A stretch of DNA of 64,000 bases from Cephalotrichum gorgonifer (lineage: Eukaryota > Ascomycota > Sordariomycetes > Microascales > Microascaceae). The position numbers and the translations under genes are program-made. The notes beneath the pieces are model-generated. The model was not told the origin of the DNA, ran no database searches, and saw only the letters and a program-made list of their open reading frames with translations. Positions 45,062 through 57,929 of this stretch are shown piece by piece. The stretch's first letter is position 1; each line of letters starts with the position of its first letter. Where the stretch lies: positions 830,459 to 894,458 of the forward strand of contig ONZQ02000011.1 of assembly GCA_900312665.1 (NCBI GenBank). Reading direction: 5' to 3'.

Positions 45062-48000
45062 AGTCACGAGTGACTGGGCGATGCAAGCACGATCATAACT
45101 TTGACGCGTCGGTACTAGTGTCCCCTCCCTACAGAGTACATACCCGTCTGGAGCATTACGCCCGTGCTGATCGTGCAGAGATGAGGTTCGAGTGGCAGCC
45201 ATTTCGCAAAATGGCATAGTATGGCGAGACGATGTACCCCATACTGGTATCTACGCGCATGGGCCCCGAGACTTCACGGTATCCACGGACCGGACTGGCC
45301 GCGACGAAAGGGCAGTCGCTGGCGTGTGCACGCCTTTTCCCGCCCTGCTCGCACCGTTGGGGTGGCCCACGCTAGGGACGGGAGACCTGACACAGACGCT
45401 CGAAATTACGCCGTGTGGGAGCGCTCCACCAGCCCCAGGTGGACAAATTTACGAGTACGGGGAAACGAAGCTGGAGTGCATGGCATTGGGGGGACTGCGA
45501 TGACATCAAAAGTTCTCGTGGGATGGGCGACGCGTGCTGCCTCGTATATTACCGATCAGCTAGCTTGGAGGCTTGCCTGAATGCAGCGTGGCGGCGCCCC
45601 ACCAGAACCAAGTTTGTGTGGGTCCTTGTTTTGAGTACCTGCGCTAAAGTAAGAGTGTATTACTGGGCCCTGAACGAATGCGGAAGGGTTGAGGGAAAGG
45701 AGAAAGAGACAAGGTACTCCTCACTTGTAGGTACCCGTATTATGTACAAGTATGGATGCGGGTGCCCGCGGAGGAGTGTTTGCCTGTGCCCTTCCCTCCC
45801 CCCAAAGAAGCAATCTTCGGGATGATCTTCCATTCCCGTCCGCCTCGTCCGTGCCTCCGTGCCAATGATAGAGATATGAGGGGTGAGGCGACGCAAGGGC
45901 CAGGAATGTGGGCGTCCCTGGTGGCGACTCTAATCCGCATCTCTCTTAGCGAACGAGGGCTCTCATGCCGATCCGTCGGTTTGGCGTACGTGCCGAGAAG
46001 TCCTATGCCCTCGGGTCACTAAAAGGTCCGCCTTTCCGACTCGAGTGCCCCGACACCGCCGTGAAGCAAGGGGTTAGATTACAGCGTTGGGCCTTGGGTC
46101 TTGACTCCGATATCCAGGTCGTACTTGGACCGCCCTGGGCTCCAGATGTCGCCGCCCCCCAGCCGCGCCCCGAGCTTTGGTTCCCCTTCGAAGACCCTGC
46201 CCTGCCTGCCCCTGGGAACGCGAGGAATGTTCTATGGGTGCTTCTATGCGGGTTTGGGTGGGGATGGTTGGTCACGGCCCGCCACCTCATGGCCCTGGCG
46301 CACCATGTACCGTCGTACCGTACCCAAGTCTCGTCTCCCATGGAACTCGTCACTGTAATGTCCGGACAATATCGCTTCACATGCCTGGCCCCACCCTCTT
46401 GACGCAGGGGCCCCAATGATTGCAACCTATTTTTACACCGACCCATAATACTCACTGGCCAGCAATGTACAACAAGTACGAGTTACTTGTACTTGCTCGC
46501 CCTCTTTTGCCCACTATGTACTTGCATGCTTGCGCCCCGCGATGCATGAATATCGCATGAATTGAAGCAGCTCCGTGATATCTCTTTTTCGCATAAGGGT
46601 TAAAGGGCAATATTGGTTTCCTGTTTTAGATAAAACAAAAGAAAATAAGCCCAAAATATCATCCGAACGAGAGAGAAAAAAAAAGAAACCTGGTAGAGGA
46701 GAAGGAGAGAAATAAACGCTCTCTTTCCATCCCCGCACTTCCTCATGCTCGTACCTTTGATGAGAGCTGTTCTCAGCCTCAGCGAAGGGAAAGGGGGGAA
46801 GGGGGGGAGTGGAGCGGAATTGGCAGGCTGTGCTTCAGCTCGTATCTTTCTGTCGTGGAACAAATGTGGCGTCCGGAAACCCTGCCACCTCCTGCGCCGT
46901 TGTCCCTCCAATTCCATCGCTCTATTAGTTAGGTCTGATGCTGATGATACCTCCATTCTGCATGCACGTGGGGCTGATGAGATGGTGTGTGCATGTAGGC
47001 AAAGACCCTTGACACGTCAAACGGGGGATGATACCAAAAGGAGGCTGGTTCTTTTGAACTGCTTGAAGCTCCTTCGCACATGCTGAGATACGGAGTACGG
47101 AGTAGACAAAGTGCCTTTTCTACGAATATTCGTGTCCTCACGGCATTGACCTCGATCCCCGCCCTCGCGAGGAAAGCTGCGCCCGTGGGCACAAAGTCCA
47201 AAAGGGGGATTGTCTCCCAGTCCGCATTCGTCCTATCTCTCGTCTCAACCTTTCTCTGGTTCATGGGCGACGAACCAGATCACATTTCCGGCCTCTTTTT
47301 TTTTCTGCCCTTTGCCCTCTCTCTAGCTTCGCAAGACAAATCTGGCCGCCGGGGAATGGAGCCCAGCCCAGATTGGCAGTGCGTTCCGACGAAGCCAGTA
47401 TTATTCCATACACAAGATACTACAAGCAGACCCCGGTCCTATCTCAAACGTGGGCCCAGACCAAGTAGGGCCCGGCGCGCTGGTTGGCTGGCCAGTAGCG
47501 TGGAATCACTGCTGCCCGACGTCCTTCCAGAAGCTTTCTAGAAGTGTTTTAGCTGCATGACTTGCTGTGGGTACGAATGAGTTCGGAGGCGTATCGCACA
47601 GCACTTGTGGGTACCCCCGTGTTCGCCCCCTTGCCCCCCTGTCGTCTCACAAGCGAAAGAGAGCCGACGGGAATATTTTATAATATGAACGTTAGGCCGG
47701 GACGGTGGGGGAAGAGGAGCTGTTCCGAGAGGGGGGAAGGGGACAATGTTTCGTCGTTATTTCAAACAAAGTACAAGGGGCTAACTAGTAATACCTCGTA
47801 TCATGCTCTTATGCAAAATTACAAAAAACGGCAATATCCGTGCCTACTACTGCTCGTACATACTTGTAGTAGCTCCAAAGTACTTTCCCCCCCTTCTCCT
47901 CTTCCCCAGGCCATAGCTCGGACAAGCTTCCAAAGTCAGGGTCCAGTTCGCGTCTCTTTCGGCCCAGGATCGACTCTGCACGCTGCAGCACGCCTGCGCA

Positions 48001-51000
48001 CGGTAGATGGGAGGGCCCGGGGGCACATGTGTAGGGTAGAGAGCGGAGGGGCCCAGTTCTCGTGCTCGATCGATGGTCGGGGTGTCCAACAGGGAAGGCC
48101 CCTGGACGGCGAGGGACTCGTGCGATCAGCGCCCGTCGTCCGTGCGAGGAGCTGAGGCCCAGAGCCTGAGGGCGGCGGGGGACCAGATGCTTATTCACGA
48201 TTCATTGGGGACGAACGCCAGCGTATCTTCAAGTACACAAGTAATAGGTAACAATACTAAAGTAGTATACTCTAATTAAAGCTAGTATTCCAAGCAGATA
48301 ACTACGAGTAGGCTTCCTAGGATCTGCTCGTGTTCGTGCTTACCGGTACCGGTATATTACTCGTATTTAGATAGCATAATGAAGGAGATCCCCGACACGG
48401 AAGCATTTCGAAGAAGTTCGACGATAGCCACCAACAGACCCTTCCATGTCATACCACCCACCCATACCATACCCAGGTGGGCACCCGCGTTTCGCTTCAC
48501 GGTGCCATCGCACGGATCGCAGTACGCCCGAAAACATCAAGCTAGTGGGTAATCTCCGTACCAAGCACTATGTGCTCGAACAAGTAAGTGTCCGTCTTGG
48601 CAGGCAAGATAGCTTTTCTGGTATCCCTATTAATATTACTGGCAACTAGTATGTATGCATGTACTACATGTACTGTTTGTGCACGTTTCCCAGGGCGCTC
48701 CTCGCCCCGGCTTCCCTCCCCGGTACTCGCTCAAGTACGAGTACGTACACCCATGCGGCCGGCCCCACACCGACGTTTTAGCCCCAGACCCACAGTCCAA
48801 TTCGGGGAAGCGTCTTGTTTCAGGACAGCCCTCGAGTCTCCGGGGGCTCCACCTTTGACTCCACATGACATCTTCCTTTTGGCTTCGCCTGCAGGGCGAG
48901 CGAGCGAGGCAATGCTATTATTCGCCCGCTGTAATTACTCGCATATTCCCCCGGCGAATTAGACCCAATTGGAATGAACGAACACTACACTCAAGCATAA
49001 GACTACGGTCCCCTTTTTTATTTCCTTCTTCCTTCATTACATGTATTGATGGGCGGACTGGAATACGAGTAGCTATGAGGCTAAAGGGCGAGGGAAGCTG
49101 TGGCACGCGGGAAATAGCAGGACAGCTGACCAGCGAGGTCATACTAATAATATTACAACGTCCGAATCCGGTGAAAAGACCGTCCTGTCTGTCCCTCTAC
49201 GAGTCCTGGTAGTATGTAGTATCCATACTCTGGGTCCACCCATACTTTGGTCCTGCCTAGTTATCTATCTACCAATATCCATACTTTGGGTCCTCTGCAA
49301 GATCCATGGGAGCGTGTAAGTAGTCGCACCGAGTAATAACAATAATACGAGTACGGATGGAATTGCTCCTGCAGGTCCAGATTGTGATTTGCCCTCGACG
49401 AGTATCGCTATTGCAACACACCACCTTCCCTTGCCGAAACAGACCGCTTCCCCGGCGCCCTTCTCTCGCACCTCGCTTTCGCGTCCCTGCTGCTTCCCTT
49501 TCCCTTCTTCCTCCAGGAGCCCGCATGCGGCGTCATTATTACCTATCTATCCGGGCATCCATCCTCTTTTAGCCCCCTAACTCCAGTAGTGACCCCGCAA
49601 AAGCAAAACGCCACAAAACACTCCTGTTCCTGTCCCTGTTCCTGCTCCTACTCCTACCTGCAAACGTCCCAACTCGTAGCACATTCGCAAAAACCTGGTT
49701 TCGAAAGCCCCGGATGGGGCCATGGGCCCCGCCGACCGACACCATGGGGCGGGTCCGATACGATACAGGGCCGGGCTTACTGCGGCCCTCGCATCTAATA
49801 GCGGAGCTTTTTTTTTTCCCGCTCGCTCTGGCGGGCGCGCCCCGTTCGGGGAATTTGCCCGAGCTGAAAAGGAAGGGAGTTGCCGTTCCGCTTATAGAAT
49901 GATCATGTAAGACATGGTCAGTGGTGTTTTCTAGAAGCCTTCGGTCACCATGGACGCGTTCGGTCGCCCCCCATGTCCCTTACTCGTAAGTTCCCCACAC
50001 ACATGGAACCCAGGCAGGACGCACATGGAACCAGGACGTACGGAGTGAGTGCGTTTCAATGCGGGACCCCGCCCGCGCGCGGTGTGTTCACGAGTAGTCC
50101 AGAAGGTGATGCTGAGCCCCTCGATATCTTCAATGTCCGCTCTCCGCGTGCCGTTCTCCGTTCCTCCCCTAGCAACAGTGTGTTGTGTCGGCCCTACTCC
50201 ACCGTGTCGTGTTGGCTGCTCACCTCGTTCGAGAAACACTGGGTACTCGTCCGGGGGCGGGCCCGTTCCCTGGTTCTGAGCTTGCGCGGACCTGCTGGAA
50301 CCTAGGTAGATCAGACAGCGAATCCAAGGATCCTCAATCAAGCTATCGCGGTGGAACCAGGTTTTCTATGCGAGCTTCTCCTCCCCTCCATGGATCCGCG
50401 AGCGAGGTCAAGGATGCGCGGGCGAGTTTAGCTAACACGAATTTCCTCCTCCGCCCCAGGGTCTGCAGGGAGGACTCGTACGTCTCGCTCGTCAGTACCA
50501 CTACTCTAACATCCTCACCGCCCCTGAAAGCTGTCTCCAGACTTACACGAATTTCCCATCCCCCCTTCTTTTTAGCATGTCCAAAACTTTCATTCTCCTC
50601 CTTGAGCCACGTCAAAAGTCATACCCTCCCAGATCCGTCCGTGCGAGCTTACCTCGCCCCCAACAAAACGGTTTTTTTTTTCTTCCCGCTTTTCTTCCTC
50701 TTTTTTCCTGGTTACTCTCGTTACGTCTGAGAACCAGACGATAAGCAAAGCTGGCCGGACATGTGGCGATCAGGGTCCCGCCCCTTCCCTTCTTTCTGGG
50801 CGAGCCGCCTTTAGGTGTCAGCGCGACGGATGGTTTTGGCGTCCGAGGGCAGCGTCGATCCCGTCTCTTCAAAGCATGATGTTAAACTAAGGGGGGCCGA
50901 GCTTTTGTCCGAGCTTCCTGGTTCTTCATTCGCTATTTTGAGAGAGGTACGCTCGTGCTCGTAGGAAGCCTGCCCTCCCAGGGTGACGCGGCGTGTGCAC

Positions 51001-53083
51001 CTACCTACCTACCCATGACTATTGGGGGCGAAGAAAGGCCATATAAGTGCCGTTGTTGTAACTCGCTATCATGGTAGAAGTCAGGAAATGGAGAGTGTCT
51101 TTTTCGACCCTGCCAAACAATAACTACCTCTAGTACCACGGACGGGCCACCCTCCCTCCTACCCAACTATGTCTCCCCCTCCTTCAGCCCCTTAAGGGCC
51201 CATCCATCCAGCCCAGATCCCTTCCCACGGCTGCCACACATCCCCCAAAAGCGCCTCTTGACACACGGAACCGCGCAGTAAAAACCGTCGATCAGCCCAA
51301 TTCGGTCCCTGCCTCGACCGTTTCCATCCGGTCTTGCGTCCACCCTTGTCTCCGGTTTCCCCCCCCTTCTCTCACCGGCATCAGCTCCCCAGCTTCCGCG
51401 GTTACGAGGATGTGGTGGTGCCCCGTGAGCCAGCCCGACCGGCCCCCATCACTAAACAAAGATCTACGCTCTGTAAACCGAGACCCGGGTTTTCCAACGC
51501 TTGAACCGCTCGGCTATGGCCCCCAAAACCAGAGCGAGCCCATCCCGAGTTCCCTAGTTTCCGCCCGGAACTCGGGGGAGAGGCATGAACAGGGACATGG
51601 GCCGCTCGGTCTCAAACCATCGGTGATCCACTGCGCTGGGAACTCTTGGGCTGTCGGGGTGGGCAGAGCACCCAACTAACCCTTGGCAAGGCCAAGCTCT
51701 CTCCCGGGTAGAGTGGGTCCCGGGCGCGGCAGGGCCTCACCAGCTCGGAACCCGAAGTGTTTCCCCGTACTTGCCGGAAGGGAAGATGGAGCGAGTTCCG
51801 CTTTGGTACACTTTGTTTCTATCCTTCGCCATTGGCCAGTCGAGGGGGCGGACACACACCCTCCGGGGAGAGGGTTCCGGCGAGGGAGGCGCGGGTCTGC
51901 CGAGAAATTCGAGGTTTCGCCTCGTCGTATCTGTCGCAACGGTGCCTTCCCTTCCGCGATGGTGAAGTAGACGCCGAAGTGGTGTAAGTTAATCTGTAAC
52001 ACCATACCTATACAAGTCTGCTAGTAAACATTAATTCAACGTGTCAATTTACCAACATCTTCTCCTCCTCCTCTATCCCCCAGTCTAAACAAGTGATAAC
52101 CGTCTTCCTTGGGTGCCGGATTTTCTAGCTCCCAGAGAATGTTTCCATCCCAATTTACCTACTCCGTACCACCATCTCCAATCTACTTCTCATAAGAAAC
52201 CCCCGAAAATAATTCCCGCCCCCAAGGCAGACCCAATCCTGTGTGTTTCATCCTCTCTCTCCAGACCCCGGTTTTCTCTTCAAATCCCACAGCAGAACCC
52301 GTCGATCTCACATCACCCTGTCCTTCGCCCCCTAAACCATGCCCCTCCCCCCCCCTTTTTCCCCTCTCCAGTCCTTTCACACCATAAGATAGAATCTCTG
52401 CCTGTGCGCGCACCGACCTTGTCCGTGTCCTCTCCTCCCCGGACAGTGTGCCTCCCGCGCTCGTTAGTCCCAATCGGGTAACCCCCCCAGCCCCGATTCA
52501 GCTAAGGTAGGATCGAAAGGGGACGACGGGAACTAGAGGATCGTCGGGTCCGGGTCGAGGATCAGCTCGGTGTGTGTGAGTGACAAAAAAGTTCGCGTAC
52601 ATAAAGAGATAAAAGAAGAAGGGGATGAAATAACGGTTCCCGTTCTCCGCGGGAAAGGAATGGGGCGATATTTTTGGGAAGGGAGAAAGGGGAGCGGAGG
52701 GAGGAGGGTTCAGCCCGGAACTACACACGAAGGTTTGCCCAGCAAATGCGACTTGGAAGAAGACAGACACGGGAATAGAAGGAGTCCGAGAGGAGAGAGT
52801 CGAAGGAGCGAGCACGAGAGCGAGTTGACTCCAACCAGAGCGTTATTCATATTCGCATTCCATTTCGCCGCTCTATCATAAAGTCTTCACTAAAATTTTG
52901 CCCCGACTCTTCAAGTATACTTTAGACCCAGACCGACCGGAGCCACCCCTTCCATAATCTCATGAAGGGAAAAAGAAGTAGAGAAGAGAAGTGATGGGAA
53001 GAAGAAGCTACCGCCCCGAGAGCATGAAAGTCCATAAAAGTCCACCCACAAGAAGTGAATAGGCGGATGAGGTCTGCGACTAC
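45062..53083. other. Gene-free 8 kb block right of the gap
   Basis: No open frame on either strand has a domain, codon pattern or splice structure I can support. Local features are repeated TACGGAGTA words at 47089-47104, GTACGAGTAC/AAGTACGAGTTACTTGTAC-like words near 46469, 48732 and 49345, pyrimidine tracts and scattered G/C homopolymers (for example 52350). A tRNA-like D-arm string near 51500 does not fold into a tRNA. Position suggests it is the far promoter of the C2H2 factor (minus strand) or the downstream side of the Lsb5-like gene. Confidence 0.45.
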
Positions 53084-54717
53084 TTAAATCGTAAATCCCG
53101 ACTGCTCGAGATGCGGCGTCGACGCCATGACATTGCTGTCCGCAAACGGATCGTCATCGTCCTCCTCCTCGCTCTCGTCGTCAGAGGTATATCGTGGCCT
53201 CTGTACCTGCGGTGCCGACGGCACCGGCTTCGTCGTCACCGGGGGCCTCGGCGGTGGGGCCGGCCGCGGGGGGCTCCCGTCTAGGTTGAGGCCCGCGATG
53301 TCGGGCGTTGCGCCCGTGGGGGACGTCGGGTTGGACTCCCGCCCACGGAGTTGGGCCACTGAGAGTGAATATTAGCATTGGAGGCGCAGTAGAGGGTAAG
53401 AGAGCAAGGCATGAGAGAGGATTGGGGCATGGTGGTGTGTGCATACTCCTGTATAAATGGGCCTGCTCAGCGAGCTCGTCCTCCGAGTCGCTGTCGGCAT
53501 CGATGGAATGGTCAAGCTGCTCGTACGTCAGGAGAGCGAGAATCAGTTCGTCGTTTGCGTGGAGTAGGCTCCCCAGCCACTGCTCGCTCTCCACATGGTG
53601 GATCTATCCCCGAGCAACCCAGTTAGAAAACACAGTCCCTCAAAGCAAAACACCGATCCGGGATACATACGTAGCGAAGAATCTTCCGTCTGAGCTGCTT
53701 GCACGTCTCGAACCCCTCTACCGCCGCCCGGTTCTCCGAGATCCTCTCAATCTCGCGGTTGATGCTCTTCAGAGCATTCATGAGATTCGTCGCGGCGATC
53801 GACGCCTCCGCAATTGTGGCCTTCATATGCTCCTTCTCATCCTCGAGGCTGAACGGCCTCCGCTTCTTAGACTTCTTGTCCTTCTTCTTCCTATCCTTAT
53901 CCTTAGAGGAGGACCCGAAGAACGAGCCCGACGACGAGGACCTTGCGTGGCCCGTCTGGGAGAAGGACTGCACCGTCTTCGCGCTCTGTTCGTATGGCGG
54001 TCGAGACGACCGGGACGACTCTCCGGACTTGGATGACTCGCCCCGCTTGGCCAACTCGTCCTCGTCCTCCTCGTCATCGTCGAACGGGTTCTCGGTCTCC
54101 CTAATGACCTTTGACTTTTCCTGCGTGACCGCCGCCTTTCGCCGCGGGAGTTGCTACGTAGCTTGTTAGCCCTCATAGACAACGGAGGGCCTCCCGGGAG
54201 GGAAAGAGAGGGGAGAAGGGGGTACAAACCTTGTGGAGGGAGGCAATTTGCTTCATGCCATCCACATTCTTAAACTGCGCCCACCCCTTGAACAGCTCGT
54301 TGCACTTCTTCCTCACCTCGGGGTGCGACGTGCTCCCCGTCCCGCAGACCCTCAGCCTCTCGAGGAGGGCCTCGTCGCAGAAGCACCGCTGGAAACGACT
54401 CCCCGCGTTCTGTATCAGGCCGTCCAGGAGCACCAGCGCGCGGATCTGCCGGTGGACGTTGCCGTACTTGAGCTTCTTCCGGATGGCGCGGGCGGCCTCG
54501 GTCGGCCCCGAGGCCTGGAGCATGATCACCTCCACCAGCTCGGGGATGCCGCTGAGGTCATCTTCCTCGTAGCTCTCGCTCGTGAGCGACTCGATGGATA
54601 CGGTTACGGCCGTGTATGGCTTCTGTGGTGGGGAGGGCTTGTTAGCGCGGGAGCCGATGGGAGAGGAGGGCAGGCGGCGCTCCTTGGTCGCTTGGGTGGG
54701 AGATGGCTTACAGGCAT
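53084..54717 (-). CDS. Lsb5-like VHS/GAT-domain endocytic adaptor
   Basis: Exons: 54712-54717 (6 nt, Met-Pro only), 54230-54622, 53671-54153, 53447-53603 and 53084-53358; 437 aa. The VHS/ENTH-type domain spans about 10-135 (KPYTAVTVSIESLTSES, AARAIRKKLKYGNVHRQIRA, LLDGLIQNAGSRFQRCF, RKKCNELFKGWAQF). An NPF motif at 155-157 (TENPFDDDEED) may bind EH domains. A basic Lys/Arg block follows, then a GAT-like helical region (about 240-325, MNALKSINREIERISEN, HHVESEQWLGSLLHANDELI). A DDDDPFADS element lies near the end (DPF, adaptor-binding). In yeast, Lsb5 links Las17/actin, ubiquitin and endocytosis. The name is inferred from this layout. Very short first exon is confirmed by frame. Confidence 0.88.
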
Positions 54718-56619
54718 GGTTGCTGTTCTGTCAGATCCTCAGACCTGTACGAAATGACGGTACGTTTCCTCGTCGCTTCGGTGACTCTGCGAGCCGTAAT
54801 GGCGAAGGTGTCGTCGAATGAAACAACGGCCGGGAGTCGAGAGTAGATATTTAAGCTTCGGGGATCCAGCAAAGCGGGTAAGCTTCGGGGATCCAGCAAA
54901 GCGGGTAAGCTTTGCAAGACAGCAAGCATGAACCTAACCCCAAGACTCCGGAAAGAATGCCCTAGCCTAGGTAACCAAGCTTGCTCCCGAAACCTCCTAG
55001 GCGTACACGTATACCTCGCGTCGGGCACCGAGGGTGGGTAAAAAAAAGGCGGGGTTCGAATCAGTGTGGAACCTCGCAAGCGAAATCGAGGGAAAAGAAC
55101 GAGTAGAGGAGCTAGAATAGATAGAAATAAAAAGGTCCTTGGGAGGCAGTAGGCTATAAGCTGTCCCTGGCGAGAATTCCTGCATACACAGCCTGTGTAT
55201 TGTTGCTGGTCACGTTCTGTTTGGCTCGGCCGAGGTGGGTTGGAAGTGAAGTAAAACAGACTTGGGGTCGGCTGCTGCGGGCGCTCGTGTTCGTCATTCG
55301 CTCATTCCTTGGCCCTTTGGCATGAGGTCATGCCTCCTTCCCCTCCACACTCAGCCGCCCGCAGCCATAGTGGGTCACCCCCACTACTTCAAATCTCGAG
55401 GTGGGGAATGACAGCTGGAGCGCGGGGCTCAGCCTACGAGGAAGCACAGTACCGCATCGACTTACCCATGTATATCTCCACCAAGAATGATCCATATTCA
55501 GCAGTTCAAGTTGTGTCGATACAAGCAGGGTCTGGGAGCGTTATATGAAGAACCACACACACCAGGAAACCCCATATACCATAGCAATACCTCTCGGGGG
55601 CTACATATTCTTTTGCGCTGGCATCTACCGGCCAATGCAAGCTCACAACCTCACTAGTGTCGATGCCATAGGAAGGAAATAAAGAGAAGGGGCACCAAGC
55701 TCTATGTCTGCCCCTCCCCCAAAAATACAGTTACCATTCCAGATAATCTAGGCATGTCTATGATACTACTAACACATCTGTCTTTCCAAAGGAAAACACG
55801 CATCCCGAGGAATGTTTGAATCCCGTCTTTGCAGGACCAAAACCGGGCTTGCTCCCAAGCCGGTGTAACACGCCACGCACCCCCTTACGCTCCCGTGTCT
55901 TCTTTCTTGTCATATCGTACTCAATTCGTATACCGTGCCGCGTATAAGAACATGGGATGAACAAAGAACAAGGGTGTGTGTGTGGTAGGGTGTGAGGTAG
56001 GTGATGGAGAAAAAAGAAGGGGGAGGGGGCAAAAAAATGAGCAGAACACATAAAGGAAAGACAGCCCCCCCAAAAACGCCCGCTCCTCTCCATGCTATAT
56101 ATGCCCATATATGTCTTCAACATAAGAAAGAAAAGGTAAATAAAAAAAATCGGAAAAGCCGAGAGAAAACAAAGAAAAAAAAGAATGGTGGTGGGAGGCC
56201 CACGAGAGGCGCACGCTGCGCCGAACGCTCGGATAGATAAAGTATCAGGTGCGGCATAACTGCAGAGAAGCGGAGATAGTATCTTGCGAATGAAGCTCAA
56301 GGGAATAGTACAGGCGCCTAGGAACGGTGATAAGTAGAGTGGGGAGGACGCTCTGGAACGATAAACGCTCTTGATGCTGATAGGGAAAGATAGTAGTGGT
56401 TGTTGGAGGTGTAGGACCGTAGTGGAATGGTATGGAGAAGGCATCTTGAGGGCGACGCCCAGCATTGAGGGTCTTAGCTAGTGCGGGGTCGCTGTGGTTT
56501 GATGAGGGTTGGAGATGAATAAGGGTGGTTTTAGTGACGGTAAGGCGGTTCTACCTCGTCAAAGATAGAGAGGAAGCTGAGAGAGAAGGAAGGGCGGCTC
56601 TGTCAAGGAAGGGGTTACG
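54718..56619. other. Intergenic region, Lsb5 upstream / bHLH 3' region
   Basis: 1.9 kb between tandem minus-strand genes. It carries a tandem duplication at 54852-54912 close to the Lsb5 start, and AT-rich purine runs near 56000-56200. An ORF of 235 aa on the minus strand at 55758-56465 looks like untranslated sequence. No gene recognised. Confidence 0.5.
54852..54912. repeat. Tandem 27 bp duplication upstream of Lsb5-like gene
   Basis: Two identical 27 bp units (54852-54878 and 54879-54905), each starting TAAGCTTCGGGGATCC and ending AGCGGG, plus a 7 bp third partial copy. It lies about 140-200 nt upstream of the ATG, so it may change promoter spacing or act as a doubled site. Confidence 0.95.
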
Positions 56620-57929
56620 TTACATAAGCCCCGCAAGAGACCCGACCATAAGCTTCCCCGTGTAAGGCGCAGCCCCCCGCCACCGCTGCTGCTGCATCTG
56701 CGCCTGCTGCATCTGCTGCTGGCGCGCGAGGTTCGACGACGGGCTGTACTGCTGCGGAGGCACCGGGTACGCCTGCCCGGGCTGGGCCTGCAGGATCCGC
56801 TTCATCTCCTCGGGCACCTGTATCAGCCCGGCCCCCGAGCCTTCGCCCTGGCCCGGCCCGGCCTGAGAGCCGTACTGCTGCTGGTCTGCCTGGCCGGGGT
56901 ACGGAATTGGCGGCGGGTGATGCAGGGGGTTGATGGCGCCGTTCATGGCCCCGGCCATGAAGAGCTTCTCGAACGCCGCTATTCGCTGCTGCATGGCCTG
57001 GTTCTCGTCCTGGAGGCGGTTATTGCGCTTCTCGAGGTGCCGTATGTACTCGGTCGCCTTGCTTAGAACCTTTTTCCCGGGTGGCACGCGGTTAGTTCAA
57101 GCCCACATATCTGGGGGACACACACCCAAGGCTGGAAAGGAAGATAGAAATGATGCCCTGCGCACCGCTCTTTACTCACAGTGGCTTTGTTTAGCTTATG
57201 CGCCGGCGTAAGGCCATGTAGCTCCTCCCTGTCCTCGGTGGTATCCTCCCCCCTCGCACTCTTTGTCATTATCCGCAGGCTCGGCACGCTGTCGCGGAGG
57301 GCGGCGATCTTGTCGTTGAGGTTCGTCCGATACCTCTTCTCGATCATGTTGTGCGCAGTCTTCTTGACGGGCTGGGCGTCGTCGCCGTCGTCGTCGTCAT
57401 CTTCCAGGTCCGCGGACGACTTTCTCTTCCTGTAGACCCCCTGGGGTCCTGGTGGTGACACGTCGGTAGCAGAGGGGTTGCTGCCCGGAGACTCGGTGGA
57501 TGGGAACGGGAGATGCGGCATGGCAATCATCCGTAGCGCGTCGCGTTGATCCTGGGTGAGGGCTGCGACTGGGAGATTTAGAACATCGCCGGGGTTGTGC
57601 GGCGGTAGGCTTTGGCTGGTTGGAGGGAGTTCGCCCGTGACGGGGTTCCGGAATATCGACGATGTCGAGGTGCTTTGAGGGGTATTGCCCCACGATGGGT
57701 TTTGGCCGGGGTATAAGCTTTCGGATCCGGTAGACGCCTCAAAGGGCCAGCCGGCGTCTGGAGGAAAGAAGGATGGGGACTCGTCGCTTGCTAGCGCTCC
57801 CGTAGACGGCTCTGCGCAGGTCGAGACGGGTTGTGGCTGTTGTTGGTTGACGACATTATCCTCGTCTGGGGGGTTGGATCTGTCCAGGTCCATGCCGAAC
57901 ATGGCGGCGGAAGGGACTTGGTCGGCCAT
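56620..57929 (-). CDS. SREBP-like bHLH-zip transcription factor, short form
   Basis: Exons 57180-57929 and 56620-57069 give 399 aa. The start at 57929 is the first real ATG (MADQVPSAAMFGMDLDRSN); the frame continues further up only from a TTG. The bHLH basic region is AHNMIEKRYRTNLNDKI with His193, Glu197 and the SREBP-specific Tyr200 (most bHLH proteins have Arg), then a long loop and helix 2 (VLSKATEYIRHLEKRN) leading into a zipper. Tail is Gln/Pro-rich and ends KLMVGSLAGLM at a TAA. In longer SREBPs (SrbA/Sre1) that motif comes just before the membrane-spanning region, which is absent here. Function by family: sterol and hypoxia response. Alternative: an unseen intron at the stop. Confidence 0.85.

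Noticed and set aside
47562..48155. Plus-strand frame of 197 aa in the gene-free block
   Set aside because: No domain, no splice pattern, composition of random sequence.
51480..51525. tRNA-like D-arm string on the minus strand (GCCGAGCGGTTCAAGCG)
   Set aside because: No matching anticodon or T-arm follows at tRNA spacing.
55758..56465. Minus-strand frame of 235 aa after the bHLH gene
   Set aside because: Hydrophobic low-complexity, no SREBP membrane motifs, lies in the 3' UTR position.
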